From Parvibaculum sp. (GTDB lineage: Bacteria; Pseudomonadota; Alphaproteobacteria; Parvibaculales; Parvibaculaceae), in contig JACIYQ010000013.1 in the NCBI GenBank assembly GCA_014359855.1, forward strand, positions 1 through 19,220: a stretch of 19,220 bases of DNA, written 5' to 3'. The notes beneath the pieces were generated by a model. That model ran no database searches. It had not been told where the DNA came from and saw only the letters and a program-made list of their open reading frames with translations. This document shows positions 1 through 7,583 of this stretch, one piece after another (positions within the stretch are counted from its first letter, which is position 1; each line of letters starts with the position of its first letter). A program made the translations under genes and the position numbers.

Positions 1-1242
1 TATCGCGACGCCTGGGCGGTCCGCACCGCCGTCCGCATCGAGCGCGATCTCGATGACGATACGATGCTTGTGCTCACGCCCTATGCGCGCTCCAACAGCA
101 TGAATTTCCTCATGCACTTCCTGCCGGGGCAACCCGTCGAGGAAAACGCGCATTGGAGCGGCGGTTTCCTCTCAAGCCTCGTGACCAGGCTCGACGGCGG
201 GCACCGCCTGATCTTCGGCTTCGACACGGAATATACGGATGGCTCGCTGACGGAATTCCAGTATACCCCGACGCCTCCCTTCCCCGCGCCGCCAAACGAC
301 ACACCGCAAGGCGTCCACTACGATTACACGGTGAAGGCGCTGGTCCTCGCGCCCTACATCCACAGCGAATGGCAGCTTGCGCCGAAGACACTGTTCACCG
401 CGGGCCTGCGCTTCGAATACACGCGCTACGACTACGAAAACCATGCAACGAACGGTATTTTCGGTCGCATCCAGCGCATTCCGAGCCGCGTCGACGAATT
501 CGGCGACGTGACACCGAAGATCGGTATTCTGCACGAGTTCAACGACGCCGTGACCGGCTACGTCAACATCGCGCGTGGTGCGCGCGCGCCGCAGACGACC
601 GATCTCTATCGCCTGCAGCGGTTGCAGGTGCCGGGCGAGGCGAAGTCGGAAGAACTCGACAGCATCGAGGCCGGGTTTCGCGGACGCTGGAGCGGCATCT
701 CCTATGAAACCAACGTCTTCTACATGCGGAAAGAGAACTACTATTTCCGCGATGCCAATGGCTTCAACGTCTCTGATGGGAAGACGAACCACGCGGGCAT
801 CGAGCTCGAACTCGCCGCACCCCTCGCTTTCGGCTTCGACATTGCTGCGGCGGGCACCTATGCGCGCCACACCTATGCCTTCGACAATATCGCCGGATCG
901 GAGATCATTCGCGACGGCGACGATGTCGACACCGCGCCCCGCACGCTCGCCAATGTCCGTCTCGGCTATACCCCGCCGGACAGCCGCGCCCGGGCGGAAC
1001 TCGAATGGGTCCATATGGACTCCTACTGGATGGATGCCGCCAACACGGTCGAATATGACGGCCACGACATCTTCAACCTGCGCGCGGACTATGACGTGAC
1101 CGGGAACCTTGCGTTGTTCGGCAAGCTGACCAATATCTTCGATACGCGCTATGCGGACCGGGCGGATGTCATGTCCGCCAAACCCCGGTATTTCCCCGGC
1201 GAGGACCGCGGCCTTTATCTGGGCCTCACGCTGCGCTACTGA
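1..1242 (+). CDS. TonB-dependent outer-membrane receptor, C-terminal part (5' end outside window)
   Basis: The reading frame is open from base 1, so the plug, TonB box and signal peptide lie upstream of the window. About 413 codons remain. They have the alternating aromatic and charged beta-strand pattern of a 22-strand barrel, including the typical segment GYVNIARGARAPQTTDLYR and the late-barrel stretch LFGKLTNIFDTRYADRA. The protein ends in LGLTLRY with a terminal aromatic residue, the usual outer-membrane insertion signal recognised by the Bam complex. Proteins of this family import iron complexes, cobalamin or other scarce ligands using TonB energy. The ligand cannot be read from this part. 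The gene is 58 bases upstream of the cardiolipin synthase gene, with no clear terminator between them. Family assignment is confident; substrate is unknown. Confidence 0.9.
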   Translation, partial: YRDAWAVRTAVRIERDLDDDTMLVLTPYARSNSMNFLMHFLPGQPVEENAHWSGGFLSSLVTRLDGGHRLIFGFDTEYTDGSLTEFQYTPTPPFPAPPNDTPQGVHYDYTVKALVLAPYIHSEWQLAPKTLFTAGLRFEYTRYDYENHATNGIFGRIQRIPSRVDEFGDVTPKIGILHEFNDAVTGYVNIARGARAPQTTDLYRLQRLQVPGEAKSEELDSIEAGFRGRWSGISYETNVFYMRKENYYFRDANGFNVSDGKTNHAGIELELAAPLAFGFDIAAAGTYARHTYAFDNIAGSEIIRDGDDVDTAPRTLANVRLGYTPPDSRARAELEWVHMDSYWMDAANTVEYDGHDIFNLRADYDVTGNLALFGKLTNIFDTRYADRADVMSAKPRYFPGEDRGLYLGLTLRY

Positions 1243-1300
1243 ACGGCCCGGACCGGACCGGCGCATCCGGCAACACGTGTAGCGGCCAATATGGAGGCCC

Positions 1301-2749
1301 ATGGGAACGCTATTCTGGGATATCTGGCCTTTCCTGCTGGCCCTCATCCAGTTCGGCGGAATGGCGGGGGCGGCAATCCACGTCATGCTGACCAAGACCG
1401 ACGAGCGCGCTGCCGCCAGCTGGGTCGGTTTCGTCGTGCTCGTCCCCTTCGTCGGCTGGATCGTCTATCTCCTGTTCGGCGTGAACCGCATCCAGCGCCG
1501 CGCGCGCGAATTGCGCGGCCAGAAACACGACATGCTGCTTCTGGCGCCGCTCCCCGCGAAAGCTGAAGAACGCGCCGCCGAGGGCGTCGTCCGCCTGCGC
1601 GAGCTGGAAGGCCTTGCGCGCTTCGGCCAGAAGATTCTTCCCGAAAGCTTCGAGCAGGGAAATGCCGTTGGCGTCCTCCTGAATGGCGACGAGGCCTATC
1701 CCTCGATGCTGGAGGCGATTTCGCGAGCAGAGCGCTCCATCGCGATCTCGACCTACATCTTCAACAATGACTCTGTCGGCAGGCGCTTCGTCGATGCACT
1801 CTCCGATGCCATGGATCGTGGCGTTCGCGTGCGCCTCCTGATCGACGGTGTCGGCTCATGGTACTCGCGCCCCTCCATCATTCCCCTCCTCGAGCAGAGA
1901 GGCATCGACTACGCGCGCTTCCTTCACTCCTTCATGCCCTGGCAGATGCCTTATCTGAACATGCGCAATCACCAGAAGATCTTCGTGGTGGACGGACGGC
2001 ATGGCTATACGGGTGGCATGAACATCGCGGAGGGCAACATGGTCGCCAGCGGCCCGCAAAAACCGATCCACGATACCCATTTCCGCGTGGAGGGGCCGGT
2101 CGTCTCGCATCTCATGCACACCTTCGCCCATGAGTGGAACTTCACGACGGGCGAGGTTCTCGAAGGCGACGACTGGTTTCCCGGCATCGAACCCGCCGGC
2201 ACCGTCGTCGCGCGTGGCCTTCCCGCAGGCCCCGACATGGGTCTCAACCCGATCCGCTGGACGCTGCTCGGGGCGCTTGCCGAGGCCCGGCACAATGTTC
2301 GCATTGTCACGCCTTACTTCATTCCGGACGGGACGCTCAGGACGAACATTTCTCTGGCGGCCATGCGTGGCGTCATCGTCGATATCGTCCTGCCAAGCAC
2401 GAACAACCTGCCCTTCTGCGACTGGGCCTCGACGCCGGCACTCGCATGGCTTGCCCGTGCCGGCTGCCGTGTGTGGAAGACAAGCGGCCCCTTCGATCAT
2501 TCGAAGATGATGACGGTCGACGGCATGTGGGCGATGGTCGGCTCCGCCAACTGGGACGACAGGAGCCTCCGCCTCAACTTCGAGTTCAACCTCGAATGTT
2601 ACGGATCGGAATTCGCCCGCGAGCTCGACGGGCTGATCGAGCGGAAGATTTCGACCGCACGTCCCGTCACCTATGACGACCTCGCGAACCGCGCCTTGCC
2701 GCTGCGCGTCCGCGATTCTTTCTTCCGGCTCGCCTCGCCTTATCTCTGA
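1301..2749 (+). CDS. cls: Cardiolipin synthase-type phospholipase D family protein
   Basis: The 482-residue protein has two N-terminal membrane segments (about residues 5-27 and 40-58) and then two phospholipase D domains. The two catalytic HKD motifs are intact: HQKIFVVDG begins near residue 224 and is followed by GYTGGMN, and HSKMMTVDG begins near residue 400 and is followed by GSANWDDRS. This order and length match bacterial ClsA-type enzymes, which join two phosphatidylglycerols into cardiolipin and release glycerol at the inner membrane. GGAGG at 1293-1297 precedes the chosen ATG, although the spacing (3 bases) is tight. The downstream DUF883/YqjE-like genes and the QmcA/NfeD pair also concern the membrane. 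A related PLD transferase with another acceptor is possible, but the N-terminal helices favour cardiolipin synthase. Confidence 0.9.
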   Translation: MGTLFWDIWPFLLALIQFGGMAGAAIHVMLTKTDERAAASWVGFVVLVPFVGWIVYLLFGVNRIQRRARELRGQKHDMLLLAPLPAKAEERAAEGVVRLRELEGLARFGQKILPESFEQGNAVGVLLNGDEAYPSMLEAISRAERSIAISTYIFNNDSVGRRFVDALSDAMDRGVRVRLLIDGVGSWYSRPSIIPLLEQRGIDYARFLHSFMPWQMPYLNMRNHQKIFVVDGRHGYTGGMNIAEGNMVASGPQKPIHDTHFRVEGPVVSHLMHTFAHEWNFTTGEVLEGDDWFPGIEPAGTVVARGLPAGPDMGLNPIRWTLLGALAEARHNVRIVTPYFIPDGTLRTNISLAAMRGVIVDIVLPSTNNLPFCDWASTPALAWLARAGCRVWKTSGPFDHSKMMTVDGMWAMVGSANWDDRSLRLNFEFNLECYGSEFARELDGLIERKISTARPVTYDDLANRALPLRVRDSFFRLASPYL

Positions 2750-2765
2750 GCGCCACCGGCACCGC

Positions 2766-2793
2766 TTGTCTACGTCTTTTTCCGGACTATGCT
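2766..2793 (+). promoter_or_regulatory. Possible sigma-70-type promoter for the DUF883 operon
   Basis: TTGTCT (2766-2771) and TATGCT (2788-2793) are separated by 16 bases and lie about 57 bases upstream of the DUF883 start. They fall in the only sizeable gap between the cardiolipin synthase stop and the next gene. The match is fair but not decisive, and no transcription evidence is available. Confidence 0.3.
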
Positions 2794-2850
2794 TGACCGG
2801 AAGCGGAGGAATAATCGCGTTCACAGACTTTCTCTCCGGGAGGCGCTGAA

Positions 2851-3111
2851 ATGACCGAAAAGAAATCCGCCGAAGGAGCGACCGTCGAGGAGCTCCAGGC
2901 ACAGATCGAAGCGCTCCAGAAGGCGCTGGAAGAAGCCCGTGCTGCGGCACCCGAAGATGCCGAAAGCATCCTTGCCGATGCGGAGGCGGTCCGCGAGCGC
3001 GTCCAGGAAGGCCTCCAGGACATCCAGGGACAGATCGACGCCCATCCCGTGCCGAGCGCGCTTCTCGCTTTCGGGCTCGGCTTCCTCATTGGCCGTCTTC
3101 TGACGAAATAG
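2851..3111 (+). CDS. DUF883 (YqjD/ElaB-like) small membrane-anchored coiled-coil protein
   Basis: This is an 86-residue protein. It has a charged, heptad-rich coiled-coil region (about residues 11-62, rich in Glu, Ala and Gln) followed by HPVPSALLAFGLGFLIGRLL, a single C-terminal hydrophobic anchor that starts with the His-Pro typical of the YqjD/ElaB/YgaM family. In Escherichia coli these proteins are inner-membrane tail-anchored and bind ribosomes in stationary phase; whether that holds here is inference. GGGAGG at 2838-2843 sits seven bases before the ATG and fixes the start. The next gene follows after 10 bases and encodes a YqjE-like protein, the same pairing as E. coli yqjD-yqjE. The coiled-coil sequence itself is low-complexity, so the assignment rests on architecture and neighbour. 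Confidence 0.8.
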   Translation: MTEKKSAEGATVEELQAQIEALQKALEEARAAAPEDAESILADAEAVRERVQEGLQDIQGQIDAHPVPSALLAFGLGFLIGRLLTK

Positions 3112-3121
3112 GAGAGGCCTC

Positions 3122-3622
3122 ATGATCGATCCCACACCCAAAGTCCGCGCCCTCGCCGAGGCCGAACTCTACCGCGCCGAACTCGAAGCACGCCGCCTCG
3201 CTCGGCGCCTCTCGCTCGTCGGCATCGCCGCCTTCATCGCACTCTTCGCCATCGTCATGCTGATCGTCGCCGGCTTTCTCTATCTGTCGGAAATCTACGG
3301 CTATCCACTCGGCGCGCTCATCACCGGCGGTGTGCTGACGCTGCTTGCCTTCGTTGCGCTTCTTTTCGCCGCCAAGGCGCCGGGCCGCGCCGACCGGCTT
3401 GAACTCGAACTCGCAAACCAGGCGATCGCCTCGGCACGCGCCGATGTGAAACGCGACTTCGACACGATTGAGCGCACGCTGAACGACCTGACGCTGGGCG
3501 TGCTCGGGCTGGTCAAGGGCGGCACCGGCAGCCTGCCGCTCATCACGATTATTATAGGCGCGATTGCCGCGATGAGCCCTGCCCTGAGGCGCTTCCTCAT
3601 GCCTTTCCTGCGCAAGGACTGA
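3122..3622 (+). CDS. YqjE-like / DUF1469 (holin superfamily III) membrane protein
   Basis: The protein has 166 residues. An amphipathic N-terminal stretch (residues 8-30, rich in Ala, Glu and Arg) leads into two adjacent transmembrane helices (about 31-55 and 62-84). A charged middle region follows (ADRLELELANQAIASA onward), and then a third hydrophobic segment near 137-151. The first part matches the DUF1469/YqjE family. The family name includes holin, but chromosomal members are inner-membrane proteins of unknown function and there are no lysis genes here. GGAGAGG just upstream of the ATG is a good ribosome-binding site. It lies between the DUF883 gene and the lipoprotein gene, with gaps of 10 and 5 bases, so the three are very likely cotranscribed. 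The extra C-terminal hydrophobic segment is longer than in E. coli YqjE. Confidence 0.8.
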   Translation: MIDPTPKVRALAEAELYRAELEARRLARRLSLVGIAAFIALFAIVMLIVAGFLYLSEIYGYPLGALITGGVLTLLAFVALLFAAKAPGRADRLELELANQAIASARADVKRDFDTIERTLNDLTLGVLGLVKGGTGSLPLITIIIGAIAAMSPALRRFLMPFLRKD

Positions 3623-3627
3623 GCCTC

Positions 3628-4116
3628 ATGCGCACCCGCCTCGCCGCCGCCTTTCTCGCCCTCTCCGCACTTGCCGCCTGCGCGCAGCAGGCGCTACCTC
3701 AGCCCGAAGTCACCATGCGCAAGCCGCAGGGGCTCATCGATACGCCTGTCGACGATAGCGGCACGCGCCTTGCCGGCCCGGCGGGCGGCGCCATGCTCGG
3801 CATGGCCATCGGCTCGGGCGGCGGTACGGAATGGGCTGTCGCGGCAGGCGTTGCCGCGGGCTACATCGCCGGCGGCTCCGAAGGGCCCTCGCTCACGGGT
3901 ATGGCATCCAGCGCGCGCGACGAGGCGGTCGCGAAGATGATGACCGTCCCGCTTCGCGAGCCCGTCACCTGGTTCACGGCGCAGGACAAGGCAAGCGGGA
4001 AGGTGACGCCTATTCGCGAATTCACCGACGAACGGGGACGCACCTGCCGCGACTTCGTGGAATGGCGCACCATCCGCGCGATGAACGGCCACACCTCCGG
4101 TACGGCCTGCCTCTAG
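3628..4116 (+). CDS. Glycine-zipper lipoprotein resembling the 17-kDa surface antigen family
   Basis: The protein has 162 residues with a lipoprotein signal: a basic start, a hydrophobic core and the lipobox LAAC, with Cys18 as the lipidated residue. Residues about 50-83 form a glycine-rich membrane-associating segment (PAGGAMLGMAIGSGGG and AAGVAAGYIAGG) like the glycine zippers of Rickettsia 17-kDa antigen-type proteins. The C-terminal third has the REFTDERGRTCRDF and SGTACL pattern, with a pair of cysteines, seen at the end of such proteins. A role in outer-membrane integrity is likely but not demonstrated. It is third in the DUF883-YqjE run. Its TAG stop (4114-4116) overlaps the TAG stop of the convergent NfeD gene within a shared CTAG. 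Confidence 0.75.
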   Translation: MRTRLAAAFLALSALAACAQQALPQPEVTMRKPQGLIDTPVDDSGTRLAGPAGGAMLGMAIGSGGGTEWAVAAGVAAGYIAGGSEGPSLTGMASSARDEAVAKMMTVPLREPVTWFTAQDKASGKVTPIREFTDERGRTCRDFVEWRTIRAMNGHTSGTACL

Positions 4117-4568
4117 TCTGCTTTCACCACAACAAGGGCAGAACCGTTCACGCCGGTGACCTTCACCCGCGCGCCCACTTCGGCGTCCTCGCCTTCCGCA
4201 AGCCAGAGACTGTCGCCAACGCGGATCTTCCCGCTGCCGTTTCTTATGTCCTGCTCCACGACGAATATACGGCCGATATAGGAAACGCCGCGCTGGTTGA
4301 GCGTCGGATGATCGCTCTCGATGGGATGGCGCGTGAGAAACTGCCGCGAGGCCCACACGAGAATGATGGACAGAACGGCGAAGAGGGCGATCTGCGCCGC
4401 GACCGGCATGTCGATTACCAGCAGCAGCCCGCCGACGAGCGTCGCCGCAATGGCAAGCCAGATCGCGAGCACGCCCGGCGCGAAAAGCTCCACGATGGCG
4501 AGCACGGCGCCGATGATGAACCATATCCAGCGGCCGAGAAGCTCCAGGATAGTCGCATCGCTCTCCAT
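4113..4568 (-). CDS. NfeD family membrane protein (YbbJ-like), partner of the SPFH protein
   Basis: The protein has 151 residues with closely packed hydrophobic helices over about residues 13-75, including the family's FAPGVLAIWLA signature. A soluble beta-rich C-terminal domain (about 90-151, e.g. QRGVSYIGR and VGDSLWLAEGED) corresponds to the NfeD OB-fold. This is the short NfeD form without a ClpP-like protease domain. The gene starts 3 bases after the stop of the SPFH gene qmcA, so the two are translationally linked, which is the standard genomic pairing of these families. NfeD proteins are thought to associate with SPFH scaffolds in membrane microdomains. Its 3' end meets the lipoprotein gene head-on. 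Confidence 0.9.
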   Translation of the reverse strand: MESDATILELLGRWIWFIIGAVLAIVELFAPGVLAIWLAIAATLVGGLLLVIDMPVAAQIALFAVLSIILVWASRQFLTRHPIESDHPTLNQRGVSYIGRIFVVEQDIRNGSGKIRVGDSLWLAEGEDAEVGARVKVTGVNGSALVVVKAD

Positions 4569-4571
4569 CGC

Positions 4572-5549
4572 TCACTCGCCTCCGGTGCGCGGCACCGAGC
4601 CGGAAGAAACGCGGCGCGGTGCGCCGCCCGGGCCCCCATCGCCGAAAGCCTCGCGGGCAATGTCGCCGATGCCGCCGATCGCGCCGATGACGCTCGCCGC
4701 CTCGAGCGGCATCAGCACGAGCTTCTGGTTCGGCGACGTCGCGATGGCTTTCAGTGCCTCGATATATTTGCCGGCCACGAAATAGTTGATCGCCTGCACG
4801 TCGCCCGCCGCAATGGCCTCGCTCACGACGGTCGTCGCCTTCGCTTCGGCTTCGGCCTCGCGTTCGCGCGCCTCGGCATCGCGATAGGCCGCTTCGCGGC
4901 GTCCTTCGGCTTCGAGAATAGCCGCCTGCTTCTCACCCTCGGCCGCGAGGATCGACGCCTGCCGCTTGCCTTCCGCTTCGAGAATGGCGGCGCGCTTGTC
5001 GCGTTCGGCCTTCATCTGCCGCGCCATGCTGTCCACGATGTCGCGCGGCGGCGCGATGTCCTTGATTTCGATGCGCGTCACCTTCACGCCCCAGGGATGC
5101 GTCGCATCGTCGACGACATTGAGCAGCCGCGCATTGATCGCATCGCGCTGCGACAGCAATTCGTCGAGGTCCATGCCACCCATCACCGTCCGGATATTCG
5201 TCATGGTGAGGTTGAGAATGGCGTTTTCGAGGAAGTTCACTTCGTAGGAGGCTTTCGCCGCGTCGAGCACCTGAAAGAAGACGACGCCGTCCACCGTCAC
5301 CATCGCATTGTCGCGCGTGATGACTTCCTGGCTCGGCACGTCGACCACGGTCTCCATCACGTTCACCTTGTTGCCGATGCTGTCGACGAAGGGAACGATG
5401 AGCCCGAGCCCCGGCGTCAGGCTGTGCGTGTAGCGCCCGAACCGCTCCACCGTATAGACATGGCCCTGCGGCACGATCTTGACCGCGCGCAGCAGGAAAA
5501 TGACCGCAAGCGCCAGAGCAACAAGTACGAAAACCAGTCCGCCATCCAT
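4572..5549 (-). CDS. qmcA: QmcA-like SPFH/band 7 (stomatin/prohibitin) membrane scaffold protein
   Basis: The N-terminal membrane helix (residues about 4-20) is followed by IVPQGHVYTVERFGRY, the opening of the SPFH domain, and by NLTMTNIRTVMGGMDLDEL and HPWGVKVTRIEIKDI, which track E. coli QmcA closely. Next comes a coiled coil of near-identical 11-residue units built on ILEAEGKRQAS. The C-terminal part has SEAIAAGDVQAINYFVAGKY and ends in a Gly/Pro/Arg-rich tail. I chose the ATG at 5549 (325 residues) because a strong GGGGGAGGGG site lies 7 bases upstream. An in-frame ATG at 5603 would add an 18-residue extension ahead of the membrane helix with no ribosome site. Such proteins oligomerise into membrane-attached rings and influence quality control by FtsH-type proteases. 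It is cotranscribed with the NfeD gene. Confidence 0.93.
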   Translation of the reverse strand: MDGGLVFVLVALALAVIFLLRAVKIVPQGHVYTVERFGRYTHSLTPGLGLIVPFVDSIGNKVNVMETVVDVPSQEVITRDNAMVTVDGVVFFQVLDAAKASYEVNFLENAILNLTMTNIRTVMGGMDLDELLSQRDAINARLLNVVDDATHPWGVKVTRIEIKDIAPPRDIVDSMARQMKAERDKRAAILEAEGKRQASILAAEGEKQAAILEAEGRREAAYRDAEAREREAEAEAKATTVVSEAIAAGDVQAINYFVAGKYIEALKAIATSPNQKLVLMPLEAASVIGAIGGIGDIAREAFGDGGPGGAPRRVSSGSVPRTGGE

Positions 5550-5743
5550 GGCCGAGCCCCTCCCCCTTGGCGCATCTGTCGTTCGCGCCGTCCAATTCGG
5601 CATCGCCTCGCCGCGAATACCTGACGGTCAATCCTAGCCGATAATCTCTCCGCGCCAGCCGTTATTTGCACCCGCCCGGCCGCCGGTTGGGGTTAGGATG
5701 ACGCCGATTCTCCTCCCGGCCCGCGTTTTGAAGGACTTTCCCG

Positions 5744-6346
5744 ATGAAGCTCTATTGCTCGCACACCTCGCCTTTCGCGCGGAAGGTTCGCGTCATGATC
5801 CGCGAGAAGGGCGCGACCGCCCGCGTGACCGAGGAAACGGTCTCGGCGATGGAAGACCCCGCATCGCTCCACGAAGCGAACCCCCTCGGCAAGATCCCCG
5901 CACTCATCATGCCGGACGGCTCTTCTTATTTCGACAGCCCGCTCATCTGCGAATTTCTCGACGTGACGCTCGAAGGCCCCTCGATGATCCCCGCGTCGCA
6001 TGTCGAGCGCTTCCGCGTGCTGCGCCATCAGGCGCTGGCAGACGGCATCATGGACGCCGCCGTCTCCATCGTCTTCGAGCGCAACCGGCCCGAAGCCCAG
6101 CGTTCGGAAATGTGGATCGGCCGCTGGAGCCGCGCCATCGAGCGCAGCCTCGCCGTCCTTGAGGATGAAGTTGTGTCGCTGGACGGGCCGGTCGATCTCG
6201 GTTCCATCGCCGTCGGCGCCGCGCTCGGCTATCTCGATTTCCGCCACGGCGATCTCGGCTGGCAGGAGAGGCAGACCGAACTCGCCGGCTGGTGGCGCGA
6301 CTTCGCGAAGCGTCCCTCCTTCGCCGAAACCGCGCCGCCTGCGTGA
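5744..6346 (+). CDS. YibF-type glutathione S-transferase family protein
   Basis: The 200-residue protein opens with a thioredoxin-fold GST domain: MKLYCSHTSPFARKVRVMI, NPLGKIPALIMPDG with the conserved cis-Pro, and FDSPLICEFLD with the Asp-Ser glutathione-binding pair. A helical C-terminal domain follows, including RHQALADGIMDAAVS and GYLDFRHGDLGW. The whole length is collinear with E. coli YibF. AAGGAC lies about 8 bases before the ATG. The enzyme would bind glutathione or a related thiol in the cytosol, but the substrate of this subgroup is unsettled. It is divergent from qmcA and convergent with the dehydrogenase pseudogene. The 194 bases between qmcA and this gene must hold both promoters; I see no convincing operator there. 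Confidence 0.9.
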   Translation: MKLYCSHTSPFARKVRVMIREKGATARVTEETVSAMEDPASLHEANPLGKIPALIMPDGSSYFDSPLICEFLDVTLEGPSMIPASHVERFRVLRHQALADGIMDAAVSIVFERNRPEAQRSEMWIGRWSRAIERSLAVLEDEVVSLDGPVDLGSIAVGAALGYLDFRHGDLGWQERQTELAGWWRDFAKRPSFAETAPPA

Positions 6347-6367
6347 AGTATCAGCGCCCGCGAAACA

Positions 6368-7145
6368 TCAGCGCCAAGGCTCGACGAGAATCTTCGCGTG
6401 TTTCTCCGGATTGCCAAGCTCGCTGAAGGCCTCCTTCACCCCCTCGACGCCGGCCTTGCCCGTCACAAGCGGCGAGCCGTCGATCTCGCCTTCCGCGAGA
6501 TGGGTCAGCGTCAGCGCGAATTCCTCCGGCGTATAGCCGAGCACGAACTGCACGTTCAGTTCCTTGTTGATGCCGAAGAAAGGCTCGATGCGGTCCTGTT
6601 CCATGCAGACGTCGGCCACGACCACGCGCGCGCCGCGCGGGTGAGAAATCCGCCGCGATGACCGGATGCACGCCCTTGATTTTCAGGCCCGCGATGACCG
6701 CCAGGCCGACCGGCCCGCAACCGATCACGAGCGGAATGTCGTCCGGCGTCAGGTTCGCCTTCTCGACCGCGTGCCAGCCGACCGCCATCGGCTCCGTCAG
6801 CGCCGCCTGTTCCGTCGGCAACCCGTTCGGCACTTAGAGCAGCATCAGCTCGTTCAGCACCATCCGTTCGGCAAAGCCGCCCGGCACCGTGTTCGAATAG
6901 CCGACCGGATCGACCTTCGCCTTGTCGCCGTTCATGGTGATCGCGATGGGCATGGAGCAGACGCGCGTACCCGCCTTCAGCTTCTTTTCCGTTCCCGGCC
7001 CGTGGTCCAGCACTTCCGCGCAGAATTCGTGCCCGAACACGATGTCCTTCTTCATGTCCATGCCGAAGCTTGAACCCGAGCGCTGCGCCGCCTCCACCAT
7101 CTCGCCGGCCACAAGATCGCCGTTGCGGAAAATGGCTGCGCGCAT
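6368..7145 (-). pseudogene. Broken zinc-dependent alcohol dehydrogenase (MDR family) with two internal deletions and a nonsense codon
   Basis: The remnant reads MRAAIFRNGDLVAGEMVEAA, VFGHEFCAEVLDHGPGTE, a TAA stop at 6834-6836 between LMLL and VPNGLPTEQAALTEP, the cofactor motif VIGCGPVGLAVIAGL, and then AADFS. After a frame change near 6630-6650 it resumes as ARVVVADVCMEQD and continues to the normal end, HAKILVEPWR. From memory of the family, two blocks are missing. One is the roughly 35-residue segment carrying the catalytic CGICGSDLH zinc ligands, between residues 13 and 14. The other is about 65-70 residues of the nucleotide-binding domain at the frame change. The remnant is about 260 codons against a usual 350 or so. 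A good ribosome site (GGAGGA) precedes the ATG at 7145. The enzyme cannot be active. It was probably a medium-chain NAD(P)-dependent dehydrogenase. Confidence 0.9.
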
Positions 7146-7211
7146 GCTTCGTCCTCCAGGGGGTTTTATTGTTGGCGACATGCAAGCAGGCACGGCGTCT
7201 CCGCGCAAGAA

Positions 7212-7237
7212 AATAAATAGACTTAGGTCTATTTATT
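7212..7237. promoter_or_regulatory. Perfect 11-bp AT-rich inverted repeat: terminator of the SemiSWEET gene or TetR-type operator
   Basis: AATAAATAGAC (7212-7222), the loop TTAG, and GTCTATTTATT (7227-7237) form a perfect palindrome in otherwise GC-rich DNA. It contains the SemiSWEET stop codon and, read on the minus strand, is followed by TTTTCTT, so it can act as an intrinsic terminator. Its core TAGAC-N4-GTCTA also resembles operators of TetR-family regulators such as NemR. It lies 67-92 bases upstream of the dehydrogenase pseudogene start, where an operator would be expected. Confidence 0.65.
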
Positions 7238-7507
7238 CTCGCCCGCACGCCGCCGCGCCGTCCGCGTATTCGCGAGCACGATCAGGAAGATCGGCAGCGC
7301 CAGCAGCAGCGTGATGGCATTGGCGCCGATCAGCGCCATGTCGCCCTGATGGATGCCATGCAGCAGCCAGAGAAAAATGCCCACCGTCAGACAGGCATAC
7401 ATGGCGAGCGAAAGGCCCGATGTATCCCTTGTCTTGATGGTCTTCAGCGCCTGCGGCAGGAAGGCGAAGGTCGTGAGGAAGGCCGCGACATAACCGATAA
7501 AGCTCAT
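7229..7507 (-). CDS. SemiSWEET (MtN3/PQ-loop) family sugar transporter
   Basis: The 92-residue protein has three transmembrane helices. The first carries the PQ motif (FLPQALKTIKTRDTSGLS, Pro18-Gln19) that hinges bacterial SemiSWEETs. The second reads YACLTVGIFLWLLHGIHQGD and the third ANAITLLLALPIFLIVL. A basic C-terminal tail follows. Length and order match the family exactly. Two copies assemble into a sugar channel that equilibrates mono- or disaccharides across the inner membrane. The ATG at 7507 has no obvious Shine-Dalgarno sequence, so initiation may be weak or leaderless. It is followed on the same strand by the dehydrogenase pseudogene, with a strong palindrome between them. The substrate is not predictable from sequence. 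Confidence 0.9.
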   Translation of the reverse strand: MSFIGYVAAFLTTFAFLPQALKTIKTRDTSGLSLAMYACLTVGIFLWLLHGIHQGDMALIGANAITLLLALPIFLIVLANTRTARRRAGENK

Positions 7508-7583
7508 GGAGCACCGGAAAAGGAGAACGGACGCCGCGCATATGACGCCCGGTCCCGCCGAATGGCAAGAGCCTCAGGCACTG

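Noticed and set aside
2799..2821. GGAAG and CGTT upstream of the DUF883 gene as an EcfG general-stress promoter
   Set aside because: The first box is GGAAG rather than GGAAC, and the spacing is 14 rather than the 16-17 bases of the consensus.
3122..3622. Holin-family hit as evidence of a prophage
   Set aside because: No endolysin, integrase or phage structural gene is nearby. The DUF883 partner and lipoprotein neighbour fit the chromosomal yqjD-yqjE arrangement.
4860..5000. Near-repeats in qmcA as a tandem DNA repeat or small array
   Set aside because: They encode the 11-residue coiled-coil units normal for SPFH proteins and are not conserved as DNA repeats with spacers.
3831..5624. Long plus-strand open frame of nearly 600 codons across the lipoprotein, NfeD and qmcA genes
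   Set aside because: It runs antisense to two recognisable genes, is rich in Arg/His as expected from reverse reading of GC-rich DNA, and resembles no protein.
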